A stretch of DNA of 37,838 nucleotides from an uncultured Clostridia bacterium (GCA_944387455.1 CALXEY010000004.1:1-37838), one strand, 5' to 3'; numbered from the stretch's first letter, positions 9,379 through 19,088 are shown. Notes: a model not told the origin generated them from the letters alone. A program made the numbers and translations.

Positions 9379-11071
9379 ATGAATAAAAAGTGGCAGATAT
9401 ATGAAACTGATTTCGAAAGTGTAGAAAAACTAAAAGAAAAATATAAATTAAATACATTACTTGCTACTATATTAGTAAATAGAGGAATTACAAATAAAGA
9501 TGAAATACAAAAATTTTTAAAACCAACTAGAAATGATTTTTATGACCCATTTTTAATAAAAGATATGGATATAGCAGTAGAAAGAATAATAAAAGCAATT
9601 GAGGATAAGGAAAAAGTTATTATTTATGGAGATTATGATGTAGACGGAATTACAAGTATAACTGTATTAAAAAAATTCTTAAAAGATGTTGGCTTAGACG
9701 TATCTTATTATATTCCCAATAGATTAACAGAAGGATATGGTTTGAATAAAACAGCAGTAGAAGAAATTGCAAAAGAAGGATATAGTTTAATGATTACTGT
9801 AGATTGTGGTATAACTTCAGTAGAAGAAATTGATTTAGCAAAAAGTTTGGGGTTAGAAGTAATAGTAACAGACCACCACGAACCAGGAGAAGTTTTACCA
9901 AAAGCTTTGGCGGTAATTGATAATAAAAGAAAAGATGCTACATATCCTTTTAGAGATTTAGCAGGAGTGGGAGTTAGCTTTAAAGTTTGCCAAGCAATTG
10001 GAATTAAATTAGGTTTAAAAGAAGAGTCATATTTAAAATATTTAGATATTGTATGTGTTGGTACGATATCAGATATAGTCCCATTAGTTGATGAAAATAG
10101 AGTTATTACAAAATTAGGATTAATGCTAGTTGAGCAAACAAGAAATATAGGTCTTAAATCAATATTAAAATCTTCTCGGATATAGTAAAATAGATTCAAA
10201 TACAATATCTTTTGGAGTAGCACCTAGAATAAATGCTTGTGGTAGGATGGGAAAAGCAAAAGAAGCATTAGAACTATTACTATCTAATAATATATATGAT
10301 GTAAATGAATTAACTAAAAAATTAAATGCTCATAATAATGAAAGACAAGAAATAGAAAAATCTATATTTGAAAGTGCAAAAAAGCAAATAGAAGAAAACA
10401 ATTTGGATAAAAATAGAACATTAGTAGTAGCTGGTAAAGACTGGCATCACGGAGTAATAGGGATAGTATCATCTAAAATAACAGAGATGTATTTTAAACC
10501 AAGTATATTACTTAGTTTTGAAGATGATGATATAGGAAAAGGTTCAGGAAGAAGCATACCAGGTTTTGACTTACATAAAGCACTAACTAATTGTAAAGAC
10601 TCTATTGAAAAATTTGGTGGACATAGTATGGCAGTTGGTGTTACAATTAAGAAGGATAATTTGGAAAAATTTTATAAAGAATTTGAAGAACAAGCTAAAA
10701 AAGAAAATATAGAACAGATAGTTCCAGTCCTTAATATTGATGCAAAAATTGATGTTAATAATATAGATAAACAAATGATAGAAAGCCTAAAAGAGTTAGA
10801 ACCTTTTGGAGAAGCAAATAAAATGCCAATATTTGAATTTAAGAATATGAAAATAGATTCAATAAGAGCATTATCAGAAGGTAAACATCTAAAATTAACA
10901 TTAAAAGAAGGAAATACCATAATAAATGCGATTGGTTTTAATATTGGAGAATTATCAGAAGAATACAGAATTGGTGATAAAATAGATATAGCTGGAGTTT
11001 TAGAAATAAATACATTTAACGGAGTAGATAGTATGCAAATAAATATAAAAGATATAATGAGAGCTATCTAA
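9379..11071 (+). CDS. recJ: Single-stranded-DNA-specific exonuclease RecJ with in-frame CGG +1 break
   Basis: RecJ degrades single-stranded DNA 5' to 3' in recombination and mismatch repair. The DHH-family core is clear: DYDVDG at residues 85-90, DHHEPG at 165-170, the DHHA1 part with WHHGVIG and KGSGRSIPGF, then an OB-type C-terminal domain. At codon 267 the frame meets CGG (10177-10179) followed by ATA and TAG. Skipping C10177 gives SSGYSKIDSN, then ISFGVAPRINACGRMG, the conserved RecJ block, and a 563-residue protein of normal length. Without the skip the product would end after 268 residues and the second half would lack a start. It lies 19 bases upstream of relA. Confidence 0.93.
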
Positions 11072-11090
11072 CAATAAAAGGGGTGAAAAT

Positions 11091-13286
11091 ATGCAAGAAC
11101 AACAGAAAAATAGAAGCATACAAGAAGTAATTGCAAAAAGGAAAGAACACTCAAGAAGAGTAGATACTAAATTAATAATGAAAGCATATAATTATGCTAA
11201 AAAATATCACGGAGACCAACTAAGAAAATCAGGTGAACCATATATAGTTCATCCTTTAAATGTCGCATATATCTTAGCTGATATGGGTTTAGATGATAGT
11301 ACAATAGCAGCGGCACTTCTGCACGATGTTGTAGAAGATACAGAAATTACAGAAAATGATATAACAAAAGAATTTGGACAAGAAATATCTGATATGGTAG
11401 TTGGTGTTACAAAACTTGGTAATATTTCTTTTGCGTCTTTAGAAGAACAACAAGCAGAAAACTATAGAAAAATGTTCTTAGCAATGGGTAAAGATATAAG
11501 AGTTATTATTATAAAATTAGCAGATAGACTTCACAATATGAGAACATTAAAATATTTAAAAAGAGATAGACAAATTGCAATTAGTAAAGAAACTATGGAC
11601 TTATATGCACCTCTTGCAAATAGATTGGGTCTATATTCTTTAAAATGGGAATTAGAAGATTTAGGTTTTAAATATTTATATCCAGATGAATATCATGAAT
11701 TAGTAGAAGGTATAAATAAGAAAAGAGAAGAAAGATTAGAGTTTATAGAAAAAATAATGGCAGATATAAGAGTTGCACTAAAAAAACATAGAATTGATGC
11801 AGAAGTAACAGGAAGAGCAAAACATTTATATTCTATTTACAGGAAAATGAAAAGAGATAATAAAACATTAGACCAAATATATGATTTATTTGCCTTAAGA
11901 ATTTTAGTACATACAGTTAAAGACTGTTATGCAGCATTAGGTGTAGTACACGAATTATATAGTCCTATGCCAGGTAGATTTAAAGATTATATAGCAGTTC
12001 CAAAACCTAATATGTACCAATCAATACATACAACATTACTTGGAGAAAAAGGAACACCTTTTGAAGTACAAATTCGTACATATGAAATGCATAGAGTAGC
12101 AGAGTTTGGTATTGCTGCACATTGGGCATATAAAGAAGCTAGCTATTTTGGTAAAAAACAATCACCAAAAGTAACAGAAGATAAATTGGCTTGGCTTCGT
12201 GAAACTTTAGAGTGGCAAAAAGATATGCAAGACCCACAAGAGTTTTTAGATACTTTAAAAACAGAACTTTTTGAAGATGAGGTTTATGTTTTTACTCCAA
12301 AAGGAAAAATAATTGTACTTCCTAGAGGTGCAACTCCAATAGATTTTGCATATAGTATACATCAAGAAATTGGAAATAAAATGACAGGTTGTAAGATTAA
12401 TAGTAAGATGATGCCAATTATAACTCCTCTAAAAAGTGGAGATATAGTAGATATTATAACATCAGATAATTCAAAAGGACCAAGTAGAGATTGGCTTAAA
12501 TTTGTAAAAAGCTCAAGTGCTAAAAATAAGATTAAATCTTGGTTTAAGAAATCTTTAAAAACAGAAAACATCGAAAGAGGAAAAGATTTAATAGAAAAAG
12601 AGCTAAAAAGAATTGGTGTATCACATACAGATTTATTTAAAAACCAATATGTTGAACCTATGCTTAAAAAATATAATTATAAGAATTTGGAAGATATGTA
12701 TTTATCTGTAGGTTTTGGTGCAAATTCAGCAGGTAAAGTTATTGCAAGAATGTTACAAGAATATAGAAAAGAACACGAAGAAGAAGATGTAGAAGAAAAA
12801 ATAAAAGAACTTGCAAAAGCTAAACAGAAAAAATCAAGACCATCAAATTCAGGAATTATAGTTAAAGGTATTGATAATTGTTTGGTAAAATTATCTAAAT
12901 GTTGTAACCCACTTCCAGGTGATGAGATTGTAGGTTATATTACAAAAGGAAGAGGTGTTTCTGTACATAGAAAAGATTGTCCTAATATAAAGAATTTAAT
13001 TTCTGAAGAAAATAGGATGATTGATGTAGAGTGGTATAAAGAAAATAACGAAAACTATCAATCAGATGTAGAAATATATTCAAATGATAGAAATGGTTTG
13101 TTGTTAGATATATTAAAAGAAATTGGAACAACAAAAGCTAAAATTATGGGAGTTAAAACAAAGACTACTAAAGAAAGAATTGCAATTATTGGTATAACTT
13201 TAGAAGTTGAAAATTTAGATGAGTTAAATAGAGCAATTAGAGCAATAAGAAAAGTAGAAAGTGTATATGATGTAAAACGTAGTTAG
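11091..13286 (+). CDS. relA: Bifunctional (p)ppGpp synthetase/hydrolase RelA/SpoT
   Basis: Makes and degrades the stringent-response alarmone (p)ppGpp. The 731-residue protein has the full Rel architecture: an N-terminal HD hydrolase domain (HDVVEDTE at about 78, then DRLHNMRTL), a synthetase domain with YQSIHTTLLG at about 305-315 and EIQIRT-like VQIRTYEMH, a TGS domain (YVFTPKGKIIVLP, about 400), the zinc-finger-like CCNPLPGD (about 605), and a C-terminal ACT domain. Both hydrolase and synthetase motifs are intact. It has an AAAGGGGTG ribosome site. Its position between recJ and hisS matches the order common in Firmicutes (recJ/apt-relA-dtd/MBL-hisS). Confidence 0.97.
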   Translation: MQEQQKNRSIQEVIAKRKEHSRRVDTKLIMKAYNYAKKYHGDQLRKSGEPYIVHPLNVAYILADMGLDDSTIAAALLHDVVEDTEITENDITKEFGQEISDMVVGVTKLGNISFASLEEQQAENYRKMFLAMGKDIRVIIIKLADRLHNMRTLKYLKRDRQIAISKETMDLYAPLANRLGLYSLKWELEDLGFKYLYPDEYHELVEGINKKREERLEFIEKIMADIRVALKKHRIDAEVTGRAKHLYSIYRKMKRDNKTLDQIYDLFALRILVHTVKDCYAALGVVHELYSPMPGRFKDYIAVPKPNMYQSIHTTLLGEKGTPFEVQIRTYEMHRVAEFGIAAHWAYKEASYFGKKQSPKVTEDKLAWLRETLEWQKDMQDPQEFLDTLKTELFEDEVYVFTPKGKIIVLPRGATPIDFAYSIHQEIGNKMTGCKINSKMMPIITPLKSGDIVDIITSDNSKGPSRDWLKFVKSSSAKNKIKSWFKKSLKTENIERGKDLIEKELKRIGVSHTDLFKNQYVEPMLKKYNYKNLEDMYLSVGFGANSAGKVIARMLQEYRKEHEEEDVEEKIKELAKAKQKKSRPSNSGIIVKGIDNCLVKLSKCCNPLPGDEIVGYITKGRGVSVHRKDCPNIKNLISEENRMIDVEWYKENNENYQSDVEIYSNDRNGLLLDILKEIGTTKAKIMGVKTKTTKERIAIIGITLEVENLDELNRAIRAIRKVESVYDVKRS

Positions 13287-13299
13287 AAAGGATATTAAT

Positions 13300-13947
13300 A
13301 TGATATTAAAAGAACTAAAGATTAATACATGGATAGGTGATCCTACAAATTGTTATATTATTTTTGATGAAAAATCTAAAGAAACTATGGTAATAGACCC
13401 AGCAGGTGATGTGGATAAAATAGAAGAATTAATTAATATTTTAGGTGGTAATTTAAAATATATCTATTTAACACATTGCCATGGAGATCATATTTTAGGA
13501 GTGCCAGAGTTAAAAAGAAGATGTGGTGGTAAAATATTAATTCATATCTATGATGCTGAAGGTTTAAATAATGCAGAGATTAATTTAACACCATATATTG
13601 TTGAAGAAAATATAGAGTTAGAAGCAGATTCTAGAATTAAAGATAATGATTTAATACATTTAGGTGAATTAGAATTTGAAGTTATTTATACACCAGGACA
13701 TACTAAGGGTGGTACTTCTCTTTATTGCAAGAAAGAGGCTTGTGTATTTACAGGTGATACTTTGTTTAGAGGTACTTGGGGTAGAACTGATTGCCCAACT
13801 GCAAGTATTGAAGATATTATGGATTCTATTACAAATAAATTATTGAAACTTCCTGATAATACAATTTGTTATCCAGGACACGGTTTAAGTACAAAAATAA
13901 GAGATGAAAAACCTATTTATTTAGAATTAAAGCCAAAGTTGATATAA
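13300..13947 (+). CDS. MBL-fold metallohydrolase, glyoxalase II-like
   Basis: A 215-residue metallo-beta-lactamase-fold protein with the metal-binding THCHGDHILG (about residues 58-67), the second His in YTPGHTKGG (about 130), the Asp in FTGDTLF (about 150) and the last His in YPGHG (about 187). These are the features of the hydroxyacylglutathione hydrolase-like group found between relA and hisS in many Clostridia. The physiological substrate in organisms without glutathione is unsettled. It sits 13 bases after relA and 18 bases before the likely hisS start, with good ribosome sites, so it belongs to the same operon. Confidence 0.92.
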   Translation: MILKELKINTWIGDPTNCYIIFDEKSKETMVIDPAGDVDKIEELINILGGNLKYIYLTHCHGDHILGVPELKRRCGGKILIHIYDAEGLNNAEINLTPYIVEENIELEADSRIKDNDLIHLGELEFEVIYTPGHTKGGTSLYCKKEACVFTGDTLFRGTWGRTDCPTASIEDIMDSITNKLLKLPDNTICYPGHGLSTKIRDEKPIYLELKPKLI

Positions 13948-13965
13948 AAGAAAGGAGAAATGGAA

Positions 13966-15274
13966 ATGGCAAAAACTGAACCAAGAACTTTATCTGGTTT
14001 TATGGAATTATTACCAAATGACCAAATATTATTTGAGCAAATGAAAAATACAATTGAAGAAACATATAAAAGATTTGGTTTTTTACCACTAGATACTCCA
14101 ATAATTGAGTTATCAGAAGTCTTACTTGCTAAAGCTGGTGGTGAAACTGAAAAACAAATTTATAGATTTAATAAAGGTGATAATGATTTATCTTTAAGGT
14201 TTGATTTAACAGTTCCACTTGCTAAGTATGTTGCTAAAAACTATGGTAATTTAAGTTTTCCTTTTAGAAGATATCAAATAGGAAAAGTATATCGTGGAGA
14301 GAGAACCCAAAAAGGAAGATTTAGAGAGTTTTACCAATGTGATATTGATATTATTGGTGATGGGGAATTAGATTTAATTAATGATGCTGAACTTCCTAGT
14401 GTTATTTATATGATTTTTACAAAACTAGGGTTTAATGATTTTACAATTAAGATAAATAATAGAAAATTATTAAATGGTTTGTTTATAGAAATAGGTCAAA
14501 AAGATAATTCTGTAGAAATTTTAAGAATAATAGATAAAATAGATAAAATAGGAAAAGAAGCGGTAATAGAAGAACTAGAAAAATTAAATATTGGAAAAGA
14601 ACAAATAGATAAAATTATTAATTTTATAGAAATAGATGGAAATAATAATGAAAAATTAGAAAAATTAAAAACTTTAAATATTGAAAATGAAATATTTAAT
14701 AAAGGTTTAGAAGAGTTAGCGTTTGTATATACTAATATGAAATTATTTGGTATTCATGAAAATAATATAAAATTAGATTTAACAATTGCAAGAGGGCTTG
14801 ATTATTATACAGGAACTGTTTATGAAACTTTCTTAAATGATTACAGAGAGCTTCGGAAGCGTTTGTTCTGGTGGTAGATATGATAATTTAGCAGAAAACT
14901 ATATTGATAAAAAATTACCAGGTGTTGGTATTTCTATTGGTTTAACAAGATTATTTTATAAATTACAAGAACTTAACTTAATAAAAGCAGATAAAAAATC
15001 TATTTCTGATGTTTTAATAATTCCAATGGTGGAAGATTTAAAAATACCAATTGAAGTTGCAAATGTTTTAAGGAATAATGGTATAAATACAGAAATTTAT
15101 TTAAATAATAAAAAATTAAAAGCTAAATTTAAATATGCTGATAAATTAGAAATTCCTTATGTTATTGTAATTGGTGAAGATGAAATAGAAAAAAGAGTTA
15201 TTAAGCTAAAAGATATGAAAACAGGTGAAGAAAAAGAAATTAACTTAGATAATTTGGATGAGTTTAAATTATAA
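13966..15274 (+). CDS. hisS: Histidyl-tRNA synthetase with in-frame CGG +1 break
   Basis: Class II aminoacyl-tRNA synthetase that charges tRNA-His. The ATG at 13966 is preferred over 13960 because the AAAGGAG site lies eight bases upstream of it. Visible are motif 2 (FRRYQIGKVYRGERTQKGR), the histidine motif ARGLDYYTG (about residue 275), motif 3 (GVGISIGLTRL) and a complete C-terminal anticodon-binding domain, which excludes the shorter paralogue HisZ. At codon 297 the frame meets CGG (14854-14856). Skipping C14854 gives YRELGSVCSGGRYDNL, a highly conserved HisRS block, and a protein of 435 residues. Without the skip, translation ends at a TAG seven codons later, before motif 3. As a presumably essential gene it argues that the break is tolerated in life or is not real. 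Confidence 0.94.
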
Positions 15275-15307
15275 AAAAGGTAAATTGAACAGGGAAAAGG
15301 ATATATT

Positions 15308-15361
15308 ATGAAGATGATAAAATTTAAAAATCTTGATAATCTAAGAGACTCTAACAGTTAG
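15308..15361 (+). CDS. Possible 17-codon leader peptide (orphan copy)
   Basis: A short frame with an AAAAGGA ribosome site encodes MKMIKFKNLDNLRDSNS. It lies before a terminator hairpin, just as the short frame at 29718 does before the pilin-like gene. The two peptides share the pattern xLxxL (NLDNLRD and TLESLEA). It may be a translated attenuator or chance; the matching layout is the main support. Confidence 0.4.
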   Translation: MKMIKFKNLDNLRDSNS

Positions 15362-15394
15362 TAAAATAGATAATAAAAATATAAATGGAAAATT

Positions 15395-15446
15395 AAAAGA
15401 TGGTGATAAAAAACTAAAATGTTAGGTTTTTGTTGCTATCTTTTTT
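15395..15446 (+). terminator. Terminator/attenuator hairpin (orphan copy)
   Basis: AAAAGAT..AAAAACTAA pairs with TTAGGTTTTT..CTATCTTTT, followed by Ts. It is closely similar in sequence and form to the hairpin at 29812-29863. It may also terminate the hisS operon. Confidence 0.75.
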
Positions 15447-15483
15447 AGTTGTTTTTAAATTTTAAAATATAAAAATAAATTAG

Positions 15484-15786
15484 GTAGAGGAAAAAACAAA
15501 TAAAAGAATAATAAAGAAAAGTAAAATAAGAAAAGCATTTGAAACAATAAAAATGCTAAGCCTAAGTCCTAAAGAAAGAGAAATGCATAATGCAATAAAA
15601 GTAGAAAAATTTCTAGAAAATGTTGGTAAGGAAAATGTGAGAAAAGAAGCTATGTCAGAAGGTATTTTTGAAGGAAAAGAAGAAGTTGTAAGAAAAATGT
15701 TACAAAGGGGCGATAAAATAAAAGATATAATGGATGTTACAGGTTTAACAAAAGAAGAAATAGAAAAAATAAAAGGTGAAGAATAA
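15484..15786 (+). pseudogene. Remnant of an Rpn-family (PD-(D/E)XK) nuclease/transposase
   Basis: Only the C-terminal tail of the protein is left: KAFETIKMLSLSPKEREM, then EAMSEGIFEGKEEVV and a short helix-turn-helix-like end (DIMDVTGLTKEEIEKI). These are the usual last segments of Rpn-type recombination-promoting nucleases. The frame is open from 15484 without a clear start or ribosome site; an ATG at 15553 could be used but would make only 77 residues. The catalytic PD-(D/E)XK region is absent. It sits directly downstream of the orphan leader, whose sister at 29718 leads a pilin-like gene, so a gene was probably lost or replaced here. Confidence 0.65.
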
Positions 15787-15820
15787 AAATAAAAAGAATA
15801 GATTGGAAAATATCTATTCT

Positions 15821-16453
15821 TTATTTATATAAAAGAGTAATCTCTTTACCATTTTTATTAATAAAATTTTCATCTTTAAGAAGTTTTAATTCTCTCATCA
15901 TAGCACTTCTATCAACACTTAAATAATCAGCAAGATCTGTTAAAGAAAAAGGTATTTTAAAAGTTTTGTTTAAAGCTTTAGTGGAAAGCAAATTAAAATA
16001 ACCAAGTAACTTATCTCTAGTAGTTCTTTTAGTTAAAAGTTCAACTCTCATATTAAGGTCTGTAATCTTATTTAAAATTAATTCAGGTAAATATTCAGAA
16101 AGAGTTTGGTGAAATTTACAATTCTTAGTACACTTAGTGTGTATATCATAATAATTGTAAATTAAAACTTCACACTTAGATTTAGCCTCTACTAACAACT
16201 CATTATTAGTAGTAATAGAATAAAAAACTTCTCCAAAAATATCACTTTCAGAAAAATGTTCTATAATTGTTCTATTACCATTTAAATCATATCTAACAAG
16301 GTCGGCATTACCAGAAATTAAAATACAAAATTGATTTCTATTTCTAATATATGATGTAATAGTTTCATCTTTATTAAAACTCTTTTTCTGTACTTTATTA
16401 CAACAATTTTTAAAATCATAAATAAATTCATTAATATTAAAACTAGTAGTCAT
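15821..16453 (-). CDS. Crp/Fnr family transcription regulator
   Basis: A 210-residue regulator with an N-terminal cyclic-nucleotide-binding-like barrel (FCILISGNADLV, then FSESDIFGEVFYS) and a C-terminal helix-turn-helix (FSLTDLADYLSVDRSAMMREL at about 170-190). Four cysteines (CCNK near residue 17; CTKNC near 112) could bind a metal or iron-sulfur cluster or sense redox; this is inference. It is divergent from nrdD. The shared region has two similar palindromes, one over the -35 of this gene (suggesting autorepression) and one at about -42 from the predicted nrdD start (suggesting activation). That arrangement points to an Fnr/HcpR-like control of anaerobic deoxynucleotide synthesis. Confidence 0.9.
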   Translation of the reverse strand: MTTSFNINEFIYDFKNCCNKVQKKSFNKDETITSYIRNRNQFCILISGNADLVRYDLNGNRTIIEHFSESDIFGEVFYSITTNNELLVEAKSKCEVLIYNYYDIHTKCTKNCKFHQTLSEYLPELILNKITDLNMRVELLTKRTTRDKLLGYFNLLSTKALNKTFKIPFSLTDLADYLSVDRSAMMRELKLLKDENFINKNGKEITLLYK

Positions 16454-16490
16454 TTAAAACATCCTTTACAAATTTATTAAAACCAAAAGT

Positions 16491-16522
16491 ATTATAATAC
16501 ATATTTGTTGCTTTTGCAACAA
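16491..16522 (-). promoter_or_regulatory. Promoter of the Crp/Fnr regulator with overlapping operator
   Basis: Minus-strand -10 TATAAT (16496-16491) and -35 TTGCAA (16519-16514), 17 bases apart. The -35 box lies inside the palindrome TTGTTGCTTTTGCAACAA (16505-16522), which fits autorepression. Confidence 0.65.
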
Positions 16523-16539
16523 AAAACAAAAAGAATATA

Positions 16540-16628
16540 AGTGATTTTTTAGATTAAGCAGTTTTGCGTGGGGAAATTAAGGGGAGCAAAACTGCTGGTA
16601 AGCGTGAGCTTAAATCTAAAAAATCACT
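16540..16628. repeat. Large two-tier stem-loop
   Basis: Outer arms AGTGATTTTTTAGATTAAGC and GCTTAAATCTAAAAAATCACT (one bulge) enclose a perfect inner hairpin of 11 pairs, AGCAGTTTTGC with GCAAAACTGCT. The inner loop is purine-rich. It could be a mobile palindrome or a structured RNA. Confidence 0.7.
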
Positions 16629-16650
16629 AAAAATCCCCAAAAAACGAAGA

Positions 16651-16693
16651 TGTGTCCCAAATGTGATTTAAAGGTCGCAAACGAAACGTCCCT
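16651..16693. repeat. Degenerate right half of the 98 bp palindromic element
   Basis: The segment from TGTGTCCC to GAAACGTCCCT aligns with the right halves of the elements at 18986 and 28545, but its inner hairpin is decayed. Confidence 0.65.
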
Positions 16694-16771
16694 GTAACAC
16701 ATTTGTAATATAAATGTAACAATAGGTGTAAATCCTAGAAAAAAGCAATGTAGAAAATTGGTAAAAAATGT

Positions 16772-16816
16772 TTGTTGTTTTTGCAACAGAAAAACAAAAA
16801 AATTAAAATATATAAT
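16772..16816 (+). promoter_or_regulatory. nrdD promoter with upstream operator
   Basis: The palindrome TTGTTGTTTTTGCAACAG (16772-16789) matches the one at 16505 in 16 of 18 positions. A TATAAT at 16811-16816 puts its centre at about -42 from the expected start, the usual place of an activating Crp/Fnr site. Confidence 0.65.
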
Positions 16817-16857
16817 AAGACCGTAAAACATAAAAACACTTAAGGGGGAAATGTAAA

Positions 16858-18984
16858 ATGAAGGTAATCAAGAGAGACGGAAGAGCTGTAGACTTTGATA
16901 GAGAGAAGATAAAAACAGCAATTTCAAAAGCAAACAAAGAAGTAAAAACAAAAGAAAGAGCAACAAGAGATGAAATGTATGAGATAATTCATTATATCGA
17001 AGACTTAGACAAAAAAAGAATATTAGTAGAAGATATTCAAGACATAATAGAACAGAAATTAATGGAATTCCAAAAATATGAATTATCTAAAAGATATATA
17101 GTATATCGTTACACAAGAGCATTAGTTAGAAAACAAAATACAACAGATGAGTCAATTTTAGGACTAATTAGAAATGAAAATAAAGAATTAGCAGAAGAAA
17201 ACTCAAATAAAAATACAATGCTAGCTTCAACACAAAGAGATTACATAGCAGGAGAAGTATCAAGAGACTTAACAAAGAGAATGTTATTACCAGAAAAAAT
17301 ATCAAAAGCACACGAAGAAGGAATTTTACATTTCCACGACGCAGATTATTTTATACAACCAATATTTAATTGTTGCTTAATAAATATCGGAGATATGTTA
17401 GATAATGGTACAGTAATGAACGGAAAAATGATAGAGAGCCCAAAAAGTTTCCAAGTTGCGTGTACTGTAGTAACACAAATAATAGCAGCAGTAGCAAGTA
17501 ACCAATATGGTGGTCAATCAGTTAATTTAAAACATTTAGGAAAATATTTAAGAAAAAGCTATGACAAATTTAAAGTAGAAATTGAAAGAAAATATAAGGG
17601 TAAAATAAAAAATAGTATAATAGAAGATTTAGTACAAGAAAGACTAAAATCTGAATTAAAAGCAGGAGTACAAACAATACAATATCAAATAAATACTTTA
17701 ATGACAACAAATGGACAATCACCTTTTGTAACATTATTTTTACATCTAGAAGAAGAAGACCCATATATAAAAGAAAATGCAATGATAATAGAAGAAGTAT
17801 TAAGACAGAGATATGAAGGAATAAAAAATGAAGCAGGAGTATATGTAACACCAGCATTTCCAAAACTTGTATATGTTTTAGATGAGTTTAATTCTTTAAA
17901 AGGTGGAAAATATGATTATTTAACAAGACTTGCAGTTAAATGTTCTGCAAAAAGAATGTATCCAGATTATATTTCAGCAAAAAAAATGCGTGAAAATTAT
18001 GAAGGAAATGTATTTAGTCCAATGGGTTGTAGAAGCTTTTTATCTCCTTGGAAAGATGAAAATGGTAATTATAAATTTGAGGGAAGATTTAATCAAGGAG
18101 TTGTAAGTATTAATTTGCCTCAAATAGCAATTATAGCAGACGGAGATGAAGAAAAATTCTGGAAATTACTAGAAGAAAGATTAGAACTATGTAAAGAAGC
18201 TTTAATGTGTAGACATTATGCACTTCTTGGAACAACATCTGACATAAGCCCAATTCACTGGCAATATGGAGCAATTGCGAGACTAAAAAAAGGTGAAAAA
18301 ATAGATAAATTACTATATGGTGGATATTCATCAATTTCTTTAGGATATATTGGAATATATGAAACAACAAAATTAATGACAGGAGAATCTCAAACAACAG
18401 AAAAAGGACACGACTTTGCATTAAAAGTTATGAATAAATTAAAATCTACAGTAGACAAATGGAAAGAAGAAACAAATATAGGTTTTGCATTATATGGTAC
18501 ACCAGCAGAAAGCTTATGTTATAGATTTGCAAGGGTAGATAAAGAAAGATTTGGAACAATTAAAGATGTTACAGATAAAGGATATTATACAAATTCATAT
18601 CACGTAGATGTAAGAGAAAAAATAGATGCTTTTAAAAAGTTAGAATTTGAAAGTGAGTTCCAAAAAATATCAACAGGTGGTTGTATTTCATATGTTGAAA
18701 TACCAAATATGAATAAAAATATAGACGCCTTAGAAACAGTTGTTAAATTTATTTATGATAATATCCAATATGCAGAATTTAATACAAAATCAGATTATTG
18801 TCATATATGTGGTTTTGACGGAGAAATTATTATTAATAAAGATAATGAATGGGAGTGCCCTAATTGTGGTAATAAAGACCATAAAAAGATGACAGTTGTA
18901 AGAAGAACTTGTGGTTATTTAGGAGAAAACTTCTGGAATGTTGGTAAAACTAAAGAAATAAAACAAAGAGTATTACATTTGTAA
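16858..18984 (+). CDS. nrdD: Anaerobic ribonucleoside-triphosphate reductase
   Basis: Class III ribonucleotide reductase, which makes deoxynucleotides without oxygen using a glycyl radical. The 708-residue protein starts with an ATP-cone (KVIKRDGRAVDFD, about 1-90). It has the core with HFHDADYF, FNCCLINIGDML and PMGCRSFLSPW, a C-terminal zinc site (CHICGFDG and CPNCG, about 647-670), and the radical loop RRTCGYLGENFW with Gly about 686. It keeps the family's conserved cysteines. The activating radical SAM enzyme NrdG, often downstream, is not in the window; a palindromic repeat begins two bases after the stop codon. The ribosome site is AAGGGGG. Control by the divergent Crp/Fnr protein is likely. 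Confidence 0.97.
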   Translation: MKVIKRDGRAVDFDREKIKTAISKANKEVKTKERATRDEMYEIIHYIEDLDKKRILVEDIQDIIEQKLMEFQKYELSKRYIVYRYTRALVRKQNTTDESILGLIRNENKELAEENSNKNTMLASTQRDYIAGEVSRDLTKRMLLPEKISKAHEEGILHFHDADYFIQPIFNCCLINIGDMLDNGTVMNGKMIESPKSFQVACTVVTQIIAAVASNQYGGQSVNLKHLGKYLRKSYDKFKVEIERKYKGKIKNSIIEDLVQERLKSELKAGVQTIQYQINTLMTTNGQSPFVTLFLHLEEEDPYIKENAMIIEEVLRQRYEGIKNEAGVYVTPAFPKLVYVLDEFNSLKGGKYDYLTRLAVKCSAKRMYPDYISAKKMRENYEGNVFSPMGCRSFLSPWKDENGNYKFEGRFNQGVVSINLPQIAIIADGDEEKFWKLLEERLELCKEALMCRHYALLGTTSDISPIHWQYGAIARLKKGEKIDKLLYGGYSSISLGYIGIYETTKLMTGESQTTEKGHDFALKVMNKLKSTVDKWKEETNIGFALYGTPAESLCYRFARVDKERFGTIKDVTDKGYYTNSYHVDVREKIDAFKKLEFESEFQKISTGGCISYVEIPNMNKNIDALETVVKFIYDNIQYAEFNTKSDYCHICGFDGEIIINKDNEWECPNCGNKDHKKMTVVRRTCGYLGENFWNVGKTKEIKQRVLHL

Positions 18985-18985
18985 T

Positions 18986-19083
18986 GGGGACGTTTCATTT
19001 GCGACCAAAAGGTCGCATTCGGGACATATCTTTAAAAAGATCTGTCCCTTTTGCGACTAAAAAGTCGCAAATGAAACGTCCCC
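18986..19083. repeat. 98 bp cloverleaf-like palindromic element, copy A
   Basis: Perfect 20-base outer arms, GGGGACGTTTCATTTGCGAC and its complement at 19064-19083. Within are three local hairpins: GCGACCAAAAGGTCGC, GGGACATATC..GATCTGTCCC and GCGACTAAAAAGTCGC. It starts two bases after the nrdD stop. Confidence 0.9.
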
Positions 19084-19088
19084 AATGG

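Larger units (their letters stand above)
16454..16857. other. Divergent control region between the Crp/Fnr regulator and nrdD
   Basis: This 404-base region holds, in order, the regulator promoter with its operator (16491-16522), a large stem-loop (16540-16628), a degenerate half copy of the 98 bp palindromic element (16651-16693), and a second operator with the nrdD -10 box (16772-16816). I see no gene in it. Confidence 0.7.

Noticed and set aside
13960..13965. hisS start at ATG 13960
   Set aside because: Only two bases from the AAAGGAG site; the ATG at 13966 has normal spacing.
16540..16850. Riboswitch (cobalamin or deoxyguanosine type) before nrdD
   Set aside because: The conserved core sequences of these classes are not present; the structure is explained by palindromes and operators.
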